A DNA stretch of 64,000 bases from Argentina anserina (Eukaryota > Streptophyta > Magnoliopsida > Rosales > Rosaceae): NCBI RefSeq assembly GCF_933775445.1, contig NC_065873.1, positions 8,432,001-8,496,000 on the forward strand. Direction: 5' to 3'. Positions 11,801 through 24,839 of this stretch are shown here, in pieces (positions within the stretch are counted from its first letter, which is position 1; each line of letters starts with the position of its first letter). The translations under genes were made by a program, and so were the position numbers. The notes below the pieces were generated by a model. The model saw nothing but the letters and a program-made list of their open reading frames with translations, was not told the origin of the DNA and did no database searches.

Positions 11801-12349
11801 AAGATTAAACTAAGATTTTAGGGCCCCTTACAAATGAGGGCTCTAGGGAGTTGCCTTCTAGGCCTATAGCCAGGGCCGAGTCTGCCCAGATCTTCCCGAG
11901 CCCAATCTCGTATGTAGATATGTAGATCGACCTTGTGCTTTTCCCTACCGCACCGTACGTCGCATATAGAGTTTGTGTTTGTGCTATAAACTCCAAAACG
12001 TATGCTCTTTAGCTATACCTACATCCTCGAAAATCAAATTCATGCTCATGAATCAAAAATCCTAATTCCCAAATCGAAATAGAAAACCCTCATTCAACTC
12101 GAAGAATTCTTACCTTTATGCAACAACCTCAAAGCTATTGAGATCGGCCATAACTCAGAGGGAAAAGAAGTTTAGCTTGATCTGGGTTTAGCTCTGGGGT
12201 GAATGCAATAGAGTAAATACAAGAAAATGGTGGATTGAATTCGAACAAGAGAAAAAGGGAGCTCGATCTGGGTGGATTTTGGAAAAAACGAGAGAAAAGG
12301 GGAGCTCTGGGTTTCTATTTCAAATCTGGTATTGTCTAATCCATATTTT
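11801..12349. other. Unassigned segment between LTR remnants
   Basis: On the minus strand 11996-11805 is an open 63-codon frame (start MEFIAQTQTLYATY), preceded by a CT-rich stretch and a GTAAGAATT splice-donor-like site near 12115. It could be a captured gene or DNA transposon fragment. No terminal repeats or TSD were found. I do not recognise it. Confidence 0.25.
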
Positions 12350-13906
12350 GGCCTAGTATAGTCCTTACTTCTATCTTTTGATTTATTTATTTATTTTATG
12401 TATGAAGTTTAGTTTATTTTGTTTTAACTGCCTTACTTTGAATGTTGCCGAAGCCATGCTAGTCATGGTGTAAGTTTTTTTTTCCTTGCATCGTGCAAAA
12501 GTTGCTTGGATAATTGGTCTATCCTATGTATCACAATGGTATATTTACCATGAAGCTTTGTCTATCATTCAGTTGATAGCGGGTGGATATGTAAAAACTT
12601 TCTTGACTTACGTTTGCCCTTGAATGAATGAATTCATGATCAACGTAAATTTGTCTATGAAAATAGCGGTTAACCTACCCTAATTTTGCTATGTTTTTCT
12701 TTTATTATCTTAGTATTTACTTAGTTTTGTGTTATAGGTGTCATGGTTGCACAATGATGGATAAAGAGTGTAAATGAACATAAGTAATGAATTCGAATTG
12801 AATAAGGAGTTGTTTCCTTATGATGCCAAAAATCCTTGCTACATGAGGAGCTATGATCGAGTAGTTGAGCATTAATGTTGTATGAAGAGTCCTATTTGGA
12901 TCAGGAACTCATTCAAGCCCAATAATTATGACGGAGAATTAATTGGAAAGCCCATAAGTCAAATCCTAGAAGAATCAAGAATCTAGAAAGTGCATGTCAT
13001 CCAACTTCGACATATTGCCATGGACAGCTCACATTGAACCAGAAAATGTGTCATATATGGATATAAAACTTTGTGAGTCTACTTCTGTATGATTTGGAAT
13101 CAAGTCAATCTATGATGTCTAGAGGAAGTGATGACGTAATCTTTTCCTAGAGGTCAGAATCATGCGATTTCAAAAATCCTAAATGGAAACGACTTTGTGA
13201 CGAAGATATGCATTCGAGATTATTTTGGGAGAGTATTTTCGAGATCTATCTTCATAAAGAAGATATTCTAAGAGATAATATTCAGATTGAGAAGTCTTTA
13301 TTGCCTGAGAATGTATCAAGACATATAGGAGGCCGAGTTCAAGAATTGCTATGCGCAAGGAAGATTACAATTCTGATTTCTTTGGGTTTTCTTCCTCTTC
13401 TCTAATTGGTTGAGAATTCCTTAGACATCATCATTTCTCTATATATAGAGAGCCTCTATGTACATTTTAAAGCACTCGTTTGACACAGAACAACAATCCG
13501 AGACACATAAACCATCATCCTACTCTTTCTCTTTAAAAGTCTGATTTCTCCAAGAGTAGAAGCAAGACGAGGCATCCATCTCCCATCTCTACTGATCCAT
13601 CATCCATCCCTTTGAATATCTCCTTAAAAGTGTAACCATGAACACCATAGGTTTTGTTTTCTATATAATTTGCAATTAGACCTTATTTGTTTTTATCAAT
13701 GATAATTGGATTTGTTGTTTACTATTTAGATTGAAAAAGCATGTTAGTAGATTAGTTTTTGAATACCATGAAGCATGATTATTGATTTAGCATTTTCCAG
13801 ATGACATGATTATCGTATCAACTTGTTCGTCGATTCCATATTTCATGCATGTATATCTTTGACATGTTCATCTTATTTGGTTGCAAACAATTAGGATGTA
13901 CTTGCT
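12350..13906 (+). mobile_element. Old Athila/Tat-like LTR sequence, host of the nest (first piece)
   Basis: Non-coding, in plus orientation, with features seen in the Athila-type LTR at 14353-15925: a TATATATAGAG box (about 13440), a 'gtgtaaccatga' segment (13630) and 'gaaaaatccttgctac'-style spacer. It is cut at 13906 by a gypsy LTR; the text appears to resume at 25393-25798 and again at 28275 to about 28480 after a second insertion. The outer ends are not defined and no partner LTR is visible in the window. Confidence 0.45.
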
Positions 13907-14095
13907 TGTAATATGGAATTGTCCAACGAGTTCCTGGATATTATTAAGTTGGTCGTTGTCGAATTTTATAATACTAGGTTGAAAATGAAAGTGATCGAAC
14001 GATTGAGTACTCAGAACGTTCAATTTAAAAAGTCTAAGAGTTGACTTTTTCTTCATTGGGAATCTCAGAAAACTTCTTTTATAAAAGTCGTAGAG

Positions 14096-14201
14096 CTCGT
14101 TGATACGAGTTCGTAGACATGCGGCACGCGTGATTTGGAGATTGTATGAATAAGTTATAATCAACACAAGTTTCGGGCTCCAAAATTTTTAAGTATAAAT
14201 A
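14096..14201 (+). promoter_or_regulatory. LTR promoter: palindromic box plus TATA, 98 bp apart
   Basis: CTCGTTGATACGAG at 14096-14109, TATAAATA at 14194-14201. Start-to-start spacing 98 bp. Confidence 0.6.
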
Positions 14202-14352
14202 GAGAAAATTCCTTTTAGGGTTTCATTTTATACGCAATACACTCTTTCTCTTTATCTTCACTCATGCGCAACTCTTTCAGCGTCAAAGTTTTCCTTTTGA
14301 CCCGACCCGACCCGGATTTTTCGGCGCGCTCCGGTGGTTCCAAGCGATGGAG

Positions 14353-15925
14353 TGATAGGAGCACAAGTGTGACGTTCTTAATGTTTATATACCATATTCT
14401 TATGCTTTGTTACTTCTTATTTATTTATTTATTTTAGGTTCATATTTGTCATTTCTATGTTCTAAGGAGAGCTATTTCGAATTTAGATGAATTGATGATG
14501 AAATTGTGCTAAGTGTTTGAACTCCTTATTGAGCTAGGATTCCTTACTCGACTAGGACTCTACTTTCCTATTTCCATTCTTTCCTATTCCTTAATCGTCG
14601 AATTCTTTTCAGGAAAGACAAACCATATTTGGAAAGGGAGTAGAGATGCCGTGATGCATTCCTAGTGAGACAATGTAATCATGCTCGAGTTGAAGAAGGA
14701 GAAGAAGAGGCCGGCCTAGCTACTCCTAGTTGGACCAAGAGAGATGCCGTGCAGCCCTTATGTGGTCTCCCTATTTGATTTGGTTTCCCACATCAAGTTG
14801 GATATGGAGTACATGAATCAAAATCCATAACAAAGAAGATTTCAGTTTTCCAATTGGTTTCTATCTCCTTAAGGGACGGCAAGAGGGCTTCATAGACTCC
14901 TATATATAGAGGCTCGGTCTCCCCATTCAGATCATCATCAACCTTGCACACAAGCACAAGCCTAGCTCTGCCGAATTAATCCCTCACCCTTCCAAGAAAT
15001 CCTAAAACCGATTCCACCATTCTCCACCTTCATCTATAGCCTTCAAACATGATTGAGAAGAGGTTCCATTCCCCTAGAAGTCTTGGCTACACCTTGTAGA
15101 ATCGATTGATTGATAAAGTGTAACCATGATTCTCTCTTTGTTTCAATTCGGTTTTGGTTTTCTTGTTCTTGGATGAGGATGCGATTTGTGTAGTGTAATC
15201 TTGTTTCAATTTTGTCTATGAAATAGCTACTTGATTCAATTTATATAAAGATTCGAATTCATGTTTTGGCTTTATGAATTTTTCTGTTTTTGGTTTTTTC
15301 CGTGTACTATTGATGAGCAATTTCGATTCCTAAGTGTTATGATTATGGTTGTAGCATGATATTTAGGTTGTTGAATTAAAGACTTATGCTATGAACATGT
15401 TTATTCTTTTCTATGTGATTTTCGAAATTGCATGATTAGGGGTTAAGTAGGTGACATACTTGATGAATTCGATATGCATGGCTTTGGGATTGTATGGTAA
15501 GATGAACATGTTAGATTTCAATGAAGCCGAGTGGCAAGACTTGAATGTGTTAAGTGTCTATGCATATAGGTTACTGATTTGGAACTTAAATTGCATGATC
15601 AAACCTTAGTTGTTCATGGACTAGTCTCGGCATGATTCTCAAGAAAGATATAGAACTTGTTTCGATTTCTTTAAGTGACTTGTTTTGGTGATTGTTTATG
15701 TGTTGGTTGGTTGATCACATGTACATATTAGTTTAGGTTTTATTTACTGTTTTTATATCTCAATCAACCTATATCACACCTTTTATATCTTTATGAATTC
15801 GTGTTAAGTGTTGTGATCCTAAGCCCTGGTTGGATCCCCGGTTTGTGAACGATACCCTCTTCCTTTATACTACTAATGATGTGTACATGGGTAAATATTG
15901 ATGTCGAGGAATCGAGCACTCATCA
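14353..15925 (+). mobile_element. Solo LTR of the 38692-46182 element family
   Basis: Begins TGATAGGAGCACAAGTGTGA and ends GAGCACTCATCA, the mirror of the LTRs at 38692-40260 and 44614-46182, with which it is similar over its full 1573 bp. A perfect 5-bp TSD, TGGAG, lies at 14348-14352 and 15926-15930. No internal sequence is present, so it is the product of LTR-LTR recombination. It carries a TATATATAGAGG box near 14910 and a GTGTAACCATGA segment shortly after. It is more diverged from the complete element than that element's two LTRs are from each other, so it is older. Confidence 0.9.
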
Positions 15926-18083
15926 TGGAGTCAGCCCAGATCTCTTCGTCTCCACCCTGCGCGCCTCCCTGTGATGGTGGCTCGTGTAGTCTCGTGCCAA
16001 ATTGTGCGCATCGAAGGCCGAAAGATGACTCGACGACATGACTGTGACCCGGTTTTGATTCCGGTGACCTTTGGCGGCGCAACCAAAACCAGAATGGCTT
16101 CTCTCATCCTTGCAACCTCATTTGTGGTAGTGGTTTGACCCACTTTGATTTGGAAGTTGCATATCGACAAGTATGAGTTATAGCAGTGACTCGGCGCTTC
16201 AACCTTTTTCGACTGTGTTTTCTGGTGTTCACTAGTGGTGCAACTGACCCAAAAAGCTTCGCTTCTTCCTCCTAGTCACGACCATTGACCATGAAATTTT
16301 GGAGCTCAGTTTGAAGCTTGAAGAATCCAATTTTGAGTTCCCATGGCAGCAGCAACTTGGGGCAGTTTTTCAGTTGATTTTGGGACTTCCACATGTGCGT
16401 ATGCTTATTGTCATGATTTTATGTTAATGTTTTTGAAGTTAGTTAGTGGAGAATTCAAGAATGTGGGGGAAGTGTGTGTGCAAAAAGCCTTAGACAACCC
16501 TTTTTAGTGGCTTGCAAGGTTGCATCCGACTTGTTGCAGAGCCTTTGAAGACTCTAGTGCTTCATGCTCGTCAATACAAGCGATTTGTTATGTATTTGTA
16601 GTATTTGGTTATCATATGAACATGTTAGAGTTTTTGATTGTTTGATTGTCTATTCTTTATAGTCTAGACCTTGAGATGTGGTGTAGGTGGTAATATTGAT
16701 CTATCAGAGTGGCTTTACGACCTTGGAAGGTCTCAGAGAAAGAGTTGTCTCAAATGACAAGTCTTCGGGTTATATGGAGCTATAAATTGAGTTAGATCTA
16801 TATTAATTTCAATTTTAACTAGTTTGAGTTTTGATTATTTAAGAAGGTTAATCCATGTGGATTCGAGGTTGAATTCTATGTGGTTCCGACTTAACAACGT
16901 TTGGGATAGTGTGGAGACTTTAACTAGTCTCTAATTAAGTTGTGCCTTGAGCGTTGTAACTTCGAGTTAGGTTAGGTGAGGGGAGTTGGACCTTGACTGT
17001 TGTTCTTGTGTATCTCAAATGATATTGAGTTGTAATCTTGCTATGATTAGGTTACATGATGCCTTTGGTACGGATTCATTTCAGTGATTCGTACTTTCTT
17101 TGTTGTGAGAAGATGCAGCGGGATTTAAGGTGAGTAAACCTCACTTGCCACAAGTTTTAATTTGCATTGTTAACGTAGTCCATGCGTCATTAAGATGTAA
17201 AAATGGTTCTAGAAATATGTTTTAGTTTTTGATCTACGGTTCATGGTAAGTAAAATGATATTTTAAAATAAAATAATTTTTAAAAGGTTTGGTGATGATG
17301 GACTATGGTTATTGGTTGAGAATAACATTGGTTTATGGATTTATATTGATATGATATAGTTAATTTATATATAGATATTAAATGGTAATATTAATATACA
17401 TGTATACTTTGCTATATTATATTTTATATCTTTGAATGTGTTTCTATGTTAATATGGAGGATGGGAATCGGAAGGGAAGAAAATGTACTTTCCGATCAAT
17501 TGATTTATTGGTATGATGTTGTTATATCGTGTTGTTGTGTGGAGTTACTTGGATTTTGGTACAATATTATCATGGTTGGATTGATTATATTATACGTGTT
17601 ATTTAACATATGAGTGGTGTTAAATATTTTATGGTTGACGAAACTCGTGATATGACAATTAAATCGGGAACCAAACCTTGGGCCAGATAATTGGTTACGA
17701 TAAGTTAGAGCACTAGTATGTTTGTCTATGCACGACATGAGGGATAACTTAGTTGGGTTATTTGGGTCTCATGAGTGCTTGTTTAAAAAATGGAATTTGA
17801 TTGTGTTATGTTTGTGTTGGTTGTTGAGTTGTTTAAATCCCAAGACATGAAGTTTGTTGTAATAACCCGAATTTTCGAGTTTAAATTCTTATAATTTCTT
17901 GGAAATTTTTAGTCTTGGTAATTCGAGTAATTTCACATTCTACACCTTCTCATTGTTGTCATTACGAAATGGAAGTGATTTCAGAAATTTAAGGTTGAAA
18001 AAAGTTACGTTTTGAGTGGCTGAAGAGTTGATTTTTAATTCGTCGCTCATATCTGAAAAACTTCCTTCACCAAAGTCGTAGAG

Positions 18084-18189
18084 CTTGTCGTTACGAGTTT
18101 GTAGACACGCGGCACGCCTTAATCAGACATCGAGTTTGAAAGTTGTTAGCATCAGAAGTTTGGTTTCTGATTTTGGAAGGTTATAAAAG
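18084..18189 (+). promoter_or_regulatory. LTR promoter: palindromic box plus TATA, 98 bp apart
   Basis: CTTGTCGTTACGAG at 18084-18097 (one stem base changed) and TATAAAAG at 18182-18189. Confidence 0.6.
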
Positions 18190-19219
18190 GACATTTTGGA
18201 AACTTAAAATCAGAAAAACAAAAAAGGAAACCGAGCTGGTCGCGTGACCCAACCCCAACTCCATCTCATCTGTTTCTTCTTCTCTGGCGATCTCCTTCCT
18301 CCAGTCGCTGTGTTCAACACCGCCGGTGTCGCTGGAATCGCACGACCGAGCTGCATCGACTGGTGGTAGTGGCGACTTACCCCGCATTGCGTTTCAGCCG
18401 CAATCGAGAGTGCACAGTATCAGCATCGTCGAGCTCGACTTCGCCGGTGAGGTTGAGGCACGAGGCGACCGTCGCAGGTCCTCCTTCCTTCTTCTAGACA
18501 CCGGCAGAGAGGCTCGAATCGAGCTGATTCACCTCCGATCTTCAACTCCGATCCGGGTTTCTTACGGCGGCGTTTCCGGCAGTCTCCGCTAGTTTGCAAC
18601 TAGCTGCATGTATGATTATGTTCTACTCGTCATCTATATTTTTGATGTTGGAAGTTTGGTGATTTGTGAAAGTTTCGGGTGGAGGGGTTTGTGGGTCCGT
18701 GCCGCCAGCTAGGGTGGCGCGTGGGAGGAGGTGCGGCGGCAGGGAGTAGGTATTAGGCCCTTGTATGGTTGTACGAGAAAATGGCTGATTTTGATGGCTG
18801 CAAATGAGGTCAAGTGCGGCTGCTAGGGCAGCGCGTGAGCCCCACGTACGGTAGTCTAGGGCGGTGCATGAACAATGTTTCATGAACAGTAATTCGTGTA
18901 CATTGTTTCATGAACAATATTCGTAAACAGTGTAATTTAACAAGGTGTCTGACGAAACGAGTGAGGAAATCTCTCTTAGTGTCGTATAAATTGCACATAA
19001 GAAAATAAGGTGAGTAAATCTAACTATGACAAGTCTGCTCTTAATGGTGACTTGCATTTATGTTAAAATGCAATAAAGTTAATGGAATGTTTTCTTTAAA
19101 ATGACTGAACTGTGATGTCGATATAGATAGTGAGTTGTGTATGTGTACTAAAATGGTAAATACAATACATATATATGCTTTGCTATATTACATAACGTTA
19201 CAGTTTTTATTTAAATTAT

Positions 19220-20502
19220 TGATCGGTTCGATTACTAGAGATCAATATTAACCCTGTAAGCATCGTTAGTAGTATAAAGTAAGAGGGTATCGTTCACAAA
19301 CCGGGGATCCAACCAGGGTAAGGAATTACAAACATTTAACAATGAATTCATAAGAGTTTGAAAGATTTGATATAGGATCGGATCAAGAACATAAAAATAA
19401 ATCCTAAACTAATATATACATGTGATCAAGCAACCAACACATAAACATCACCAAGCAAATCGTCACAAGTAGCTTTAAAATCATAATCTCATCCTATGCA
19501 AACAACGAGCCTTAGCGGACAAGTATTGAGTGAACAAACAACAACCTAATGCCAAACTAGGTTACTCAGCACATCCCTAACTCGAAACATGGCCTGGTAA
19601 TTCTATCTTAGCACTTAGAAATTACAAGGTAACATGTCATTCTCAATCTTACCACTTCATTGATTCATCTCTTATCTAATTACTTAGCGCATCTTAGATA
19701 ACAAAGGATCATGGTTAATTTCTAGTGATTACTAACAAGTTAAGCATGTCATTTACTTTAACAAGTTAACAAAACCACTTAAGAATCCTATATGCAAAAC
19801 TAACTTAGCGCCTTGAATCACATATAGTTAACGCACAAGAAAGAGAATCATTAAATCATTGAATTATAAACTCACGACATCTACATAGAAATCATAGAAA
19901 ACCAAATAAGAACTACTTTATAACATCTTGCAAAATCGTAAACTACATGAGAGTATTCCACAAATTCGGAACTAGCCAAAAACAAAAATACAACATCACA
20001 CAAAGAATCCAAACCGAAAATATAAGTGAAGAAGTAACGAGTTACACTTTGTAAATCTCCTTAGCGGTATCAAAACAAGGCAACACGGCTTCAACTTGAA
20101 TGGCAATCCTAGGCGTAGCGCTTTGGATCGAATGAAATGAAGGGAAGATGGTGTTTTCGCCTTGAATGGCTTTGAGGATGATGAGTAGTGTTTAAGGCAG
20201 AGCTTTGGCTAGTTTTGTGAGCAAGGTTGATGATGTTTTTCTGTGAAAATGAGGTGCTATATATAGAGGAAGAAACTCAAGGGAAGCTGGCCACAAAATC
20301 CACAAAGTTGAAACCAAATTGGTTGAGGTTTCTTAGATTTTCTCAATTCGGTAGATCTGACCTTTGTGCCTTGTTCTGACCATAACTCTCTCTAGAAAAT
20401 AGACATTGAGGTGATTCCAACTGGAAATTTCAACTAGACATCAGTGGCTTTTCATCCATATATCATGCATTTTCTCAATCATTTTGAGCTGTCCAGGGAT
20501 CA
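19220..20502 (-). mobile_element. Solo LTR, Athila-like, nested in 5' LTR
   Basis: The plus-strand text begins TGATCGGTTCGATTACTAGA and shares with the LTRs at 38692, 44614 and 54755 the segments 'agtataaa-aagagggtatcg', 'acaaaccggggatccaacc' and 'atatacatgtgatcaa', so it lies in minus orientation. It ends TCCAGGGATCA at 20502, unlike the GTGCTCCTATCA of the others, so it belongs to a sister subfamily or has a changed end. The same site without insert is present in the 3' LTR at about 24090-24110, which proves it is an insertion. Flanks are attat and atttt, an imperfect TSD. Confidence 0.75.
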
Positions 20503-21243
20503 ATTTTATTATTTTGGATTAATTATGGCAGATGGGACTGGAAGGGAAGATAATGCACCTTCCAGTATAATGGATTGTTGGTGTGACTTGTTATATATTG
20601 TTGTGTAATATTCGCTTGGTTTAGTAGATAAACAAGTGTGGATTGTTATATTGTACGTGGTTTTAACTTTGTGTCTTGTTAAAATGTTTTCTGGTCTGCG
20701 GACTTGGTGATGGCATTTAAATCGGGAACCAAGCCTTAGCCGGGTGTGGTTATGATCAGTTAGAGCTCTAGTATGTCTATCTTTGTATGGCATGAGGGGT
20801 AACTAGATGGGCTGCCCGGGTCTCATGAGTACACATATTTAAAAAATGTTATTTATTGCATTCCGCCGTATGTGACGTATGTTTAAATGTTGGTTTACTT
20901 ATGCGGGCTGAAAAGCTTATCGGGTTTGTGTTTACAATCTCGGTGCACCAAATCGATGGGGATTAGCAGGCTCAGAGAGCTTACATAAGGATTTTCTAAG
21001 GGTTTCACTCTTCTGTTTTTGGTGAGGATCGAGTAAATATTACAATTCCAATTGGTTTAATACTTGTGTGTATAAATTGGTGATTTCAATATATTTGGGA
21101 TACATTGTGAGGACCGAGTCGTACTTTCAAATCAGTTCGATACATTGTTGTTGTAAGATGATTTCAATATATTTGGGATTATTTTAGAGTTTTCATGGCT
21201 TCGAATTCGAATTGTAATCATTTGAATTTCTGGGTTGTGACAG

Positions 21244-21256
21244 TTGGTATCAGAGC
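21244..21256 (+). other. Primer-binding site, initiator tRNA-Met
   Basis: TTGGTATCAGAGC directly after the LTR end matches the complement of the plant initiator tRNA-Met 3' end, the usual primer for this lineage. Confidence 0.85.
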
Positions 21257-21512
21257 ATAGGTTATGTATTTGGTAATTTATCAATATCATCCAAGAGCGA
21301 TGGCCCGACTGCAGCGTATCCCCATCGTATGCTCTTCGGTATTGATATCTTACTGGGTATGCATGAGTGTTAGGAGCCTCACCTTAAGTTTTGGTCCTTT
21401 AAATATAAGTGTTGTGATGACGCTTCAAGTATTCTTCTCCCTTCTGAATGTCTCGATTAATATATGTTGGATCTATTTTATTTTGGTCCAAGATTATACA
21501 TGTATTGATTAA

Positions 21513-22505
21513 ATGTTTCAATGTTTCAAGGTGATGCATTTAGGGAAAGGCTGGGCTAGAGGCCTAGACCGAGGCCGGGCAAGAGGCCGAGGTCGAGCTA
21601 GGGGTCGAGGACGAGTCCGCAATGTGGAAAACCTTTATGAGGAGGAGGCACCACCTGTTGAGCAGGTTGACCCAGAGGTTGTCGTTAGACATGAGGGTCG
21701 TGTTCTTAAGTTGATCAGAGACATCAGTAGTCTCTCAGCGCCATTATTTTATGGGGGTTTGGATCATATGGTGGCGGATCATTGGATTGAGAGTATGGAG
21801 ACCTATTTTGAGATGGTGATGTGCTCTGAGATTGAGAAAAAGATGATAGCCACATTTTTCTTGAAGGATGATGCTATGGATTGGTGGAAGAGCACACGAC
21901 AGACTATGGATGTGTCCACTCTGACTTGGAAGGGTTTTGTGGAACTCTTTCAAAAATGTACTTTCTATCTACGGTGAAGGAGGAACTTGAGCTTGAGTTC
22001 CTTGCTCTAGTGCAGGGAGATATTACCGTCCGGGAGTATGAGGCCCGTTTTGCACAGTTGTATCATTTTGTTAGGCCGATGGATGTGACCTCCTTCACTC
22101 AGAAGTTCCTATAGAGACTTAGGCAAGAGTACAAGACCATCATAGCAGCACTTTGTATAACTACAAAGGAGCTAATTTATGAGAGTGCCCTGAATTTGGA
22201 ACATGTGAATAAGACTCGAGGAGGCGATGTGGAGTCTAGAGATGCTCGAGGAAAAGGGAAGGCAGTCACTTCAGGTGGTGGGTCTATGGGACCGAAAGGT
22301 GGATCTTGTAAGAAGCTAAGGACGTATCACCAAACTCCAGCTAAGGTTGCAACTCCATCTGTTAGAGATGCACCTGTCAGATAGTTGTCATCAGTGAGGT
22401 GGTTCGCTTGCGGCAAAATGGGTCACTATGCCTCAGATTTCTCGAAGCTGAGCAAGCAGGGATGTTTCAGGTGTGGGCAGGCGGGACATATAGCTAGAGA
22501 TTTCA
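21513..22505 (+). pseudogene. Gag of Tekay-like chromovirus (broken)
   Basis: Gag would form the particle that packages element RNA. The N-terminal part has an Arg/Gly-rich stretch (about 21560-21620), then the gag core (DHWIESMETYFEMV, FFLKDDAMDWWKS), which shifts frame near 21955 and continues (REYEARFAQLYHF). A stop sits at about 22112 and another at 22381. Two CCHC zinc knuckles follow (WFACGKMGHYASD near 22400 and CFRCGQAGHIARD near 22465). In both the fourth cysteine codon reads as Phe, so neither knuckle would bind zinc. Clearly non-functional. Confidence 0.85.
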
Positions 22506-22546
22506 CCTGACCTCAGCAGAGTGGACATGAGCATCAGCGGAGGCAG

Positions 22547-22863
22547 TTGCCTACGGGCCAAGCTGGAGTGTTTGCAGTGGGTCAACGGGACACAAGAGTG
22601 AAAGGTACCTTATCTATTTTTGACTACCTTACTAGAGTATTGTTTGATACCGGAGCATCACACTCTTTTATTGCTAGTTTAATAGTGGATGTGCTAGGTT
22701 TGATCCCTACATCTCTTCGAAGCTCTTTATGTGTCACTTCACCACTTGGAATGTCTCTTGAGCTTGAGACGATCTACAATGCTTGTCCTATTATGTTCGG
22801 AGGTAGAGAGTTCTCTAATTCCTTGATAGTGATTCTGGACCACACATATGACGTGATCTTAAT
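22547..22863 (+). pseudogene. Aspartic protease start, cut off at LTR junction
   Basis: The active-site motif LFDTGASHSFI is present near 22645-22680, with the usual gag-pol context. The frame proceeds to the conserved VIL segment (YDVILIVE), where chromovirus proteases continue with a Gly-Met-Asp motif, but here the sequence passes straight into LTR at about 22864. The rest of pol is missing. Confidence 0.85.
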
Positions 22864-24839
22864 CGTAGAGCTCATCGTTACGAGTTCGTAGACATGCAGC
22901 ACGCCTTAATCGGACATCGTGTTCAAAAGTTGTTAGCATCAGAAGTTTGGTTTCCGATTTTAGAAGGTTATAAAAGAACATTTTTGGAAACATAAAATCA
23001 GAAAAACCAAAAAGGAAACTGAGCTGGTAGTGTGACCTGACTCCGACTCCATCTCAGCCGTTTCTTCTTCTCCGGTGATCTCCTTCCTCCGGCCACCGTG
23101 TTCGACACTGCCGCTGTCATTGGAACTGCACGACTGATACACATCGACCGGTGGTAGTGGCGACTTACCCCACGCCTCATTTCAGCCGCAATCGAGAGTG
23201 CACACCAGCGGCACCGTTGAACTCAACCTCACCGGCAAGGTTGGGCCACGAGGCGACCTTTTCAGGTCCTCCCTCTTTCTTCTAGACGCGAATCCATTGG
23301 TAGAGAGGCTCGAATTAAGCTGATTCACATCTGATCTTCAACTCTGATATGGGTTTCTTGCGGCGGCGTTTCCAGCGGTCTCTGGCTAGTTTGCAACTAG
23401 CTACATGTATGGTTATGTTCTACTCCTTGTGATCTATGTTTTTGATGTTGGAAGTTTGGTGATTTGTGGAAGTTTCGGGTGGAGGTGTTTGTGGGGGTGT
23501 GCCGCCGCCTAGGGTGGCGCGTGGGAGGAGGTGCGGCGGTAGGGAGTAGGTATTAGGCCCTAGGATGGTTGTAGGAAGAAAATGGTTGGTTTTGATGGCC
23601 GCAAGTGAGGTCACGCGCGGCTGCTTGAGCGGCGCGTGAGCACCACGCACGGCTGTTGGAGGGTGGCGCGTGAGCCCCACGCGCGGCTGTATAGGGCGGT
23701 GCATGAATAGTGTTTCATGAACAGTATTTCGTAAACCTGTGAACAATGTTTAACTGTAATTATTATTCTCCTGTTTTCTTTTATGCGGGTCATTTTCCTA
23801 AGGACGTTGTTATGTCACTAGGTGACCGACGAAACGAGTGAAGGAATATCTCTTATTGTCGTAGAAGTTGCAAGCAGGAAAATAAGTTGAGTAAATATCA
23901 CTATGACAAGTCTACCCTTGACGGTGACTTGCATTTATGTTAAAATGCAATGAAGTTAATGAAATGTTTTATTTAAAATGAGTGAACTGTGACGCTGATA
24001 TAATATAGTGAGTTGTGTATTTTTACTAAAATGGTAAATACAATACATATATATGGTTTGCTATATTATATAACGTTACAGTTTTTATTTAAATTATGCA
24101 ATTTTATTGTTTTCGATTAATTGTGGCGGATGGGACTAGAAGGGGAGATAATGCATTTTTCGGTATAATGGATTATTTGTGTGAATTGTTATATATTGTT
24201 GTGTAAGAGTCAGTCGCTTGGTTTAGTACATAAACATGTGTAGATTGTTATATTGTACGTGGTTTTAACTTTGTGTCTTGTTAAAACGTTTTATGCTCTT
24301 CGGACTTGGTGATGACATTTAAATCAGGATCAAAGCCTTGGCTGATTGTTGGTTACGATAAGTTAAAACTCTAGTTTGTCTGTCGTTGTACGACATAAGG
24401 GGTAACCAGATGGGCTGCCTAGGTCTCATGAGTACACATGTTTTAAAAATGTTATTTATTGCATTCTGTCGCATGTGATGTATGTTTAAATGTTGGTTTA
24501 CTCACACGGGCTGAAAAGCTTACCGGGTTTATGTTTACAATCACAGTGCATCAAATCAATGATGTAGAGGATAGTGCTGCAGGTGGAGATTAACAGGCTT
24601 GGAGAGCTTACACGAAGGATTTTCTGAGGGTTTCCCTCTTCTGTTTTTGGTGAGGATCGAGTAAATATTACATTTCCAATTGTTTTAATACTTGTGTGTA
24701 TAAATTGGTTATGTATTATTCAAGTCGACTGAGTCGTACTTTGAACTTAGTTTCGTTACACTGTTGTTGTAAGATGATTTCAATATATTTCATGGCTTTG
24801 AATTCAAATTGTAATCATTTAAATTTCGGGGTCGTGACA
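22864..24839 (+). mobile_element. 3' LTR of the deleted element, 5' end missing
   Basis: Homologous to the 5' LTR from its position about 18077 onward and ending GGGGTCGTGACA. The first 220 bp or so are deleted. It has no insertion where the 5' LTR has one, giving the empty-site comparison. Confidence 0.88.
22871..22976 (+). promoter_or_regulatory. LTR promoter: palindromic box plus TATA, 98 bp apart
   Basis: CTCATCGTTACGAG at 22871-22884 and TATAAAAG at 22969-22976. The deletion junction lies only a few bases upstream of the box. Confidence 0.6.

Larger units (their letters stand above)
17858..21242 (+). mobile_element. 5' LTR of the deleted gypsy element (interrupted at 19220-20502)
   Basis: Starts TGTAATAACCCG and ends GGGTTGTGACA immediately before the PBS. 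Excluding the nested insert it is about 2.1 kb. It is closely similar to the 3' LTR from 22864 on, including the gcc/ccg-rich leader around 18240-18600 and the 'gtgagtaaa' segment at 19010. Confidence 0.85.
17858..24839 (+). mobile_element. Tekay-like gypsy element, internally deleted (gag-protease only)
   Basis: Both ends are intact with a perfect TSD, TTTGT, at 17853-17857 and 24840-24844. Order: 5' LTR (17858-21242, itself split by an insertion), PBS for initiator tRNA-Met, gag, start of protease, then a direct jump into the 3' LTR at about 22864. Reverse transcriptase, RNase H, integrase, polypurine tract and the first 220 bp or so of the 3' LTR are missing. The element lies in the same orientation inside the LTR 13907-25392. 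It cannot move by itself. Confidence 0.88.
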
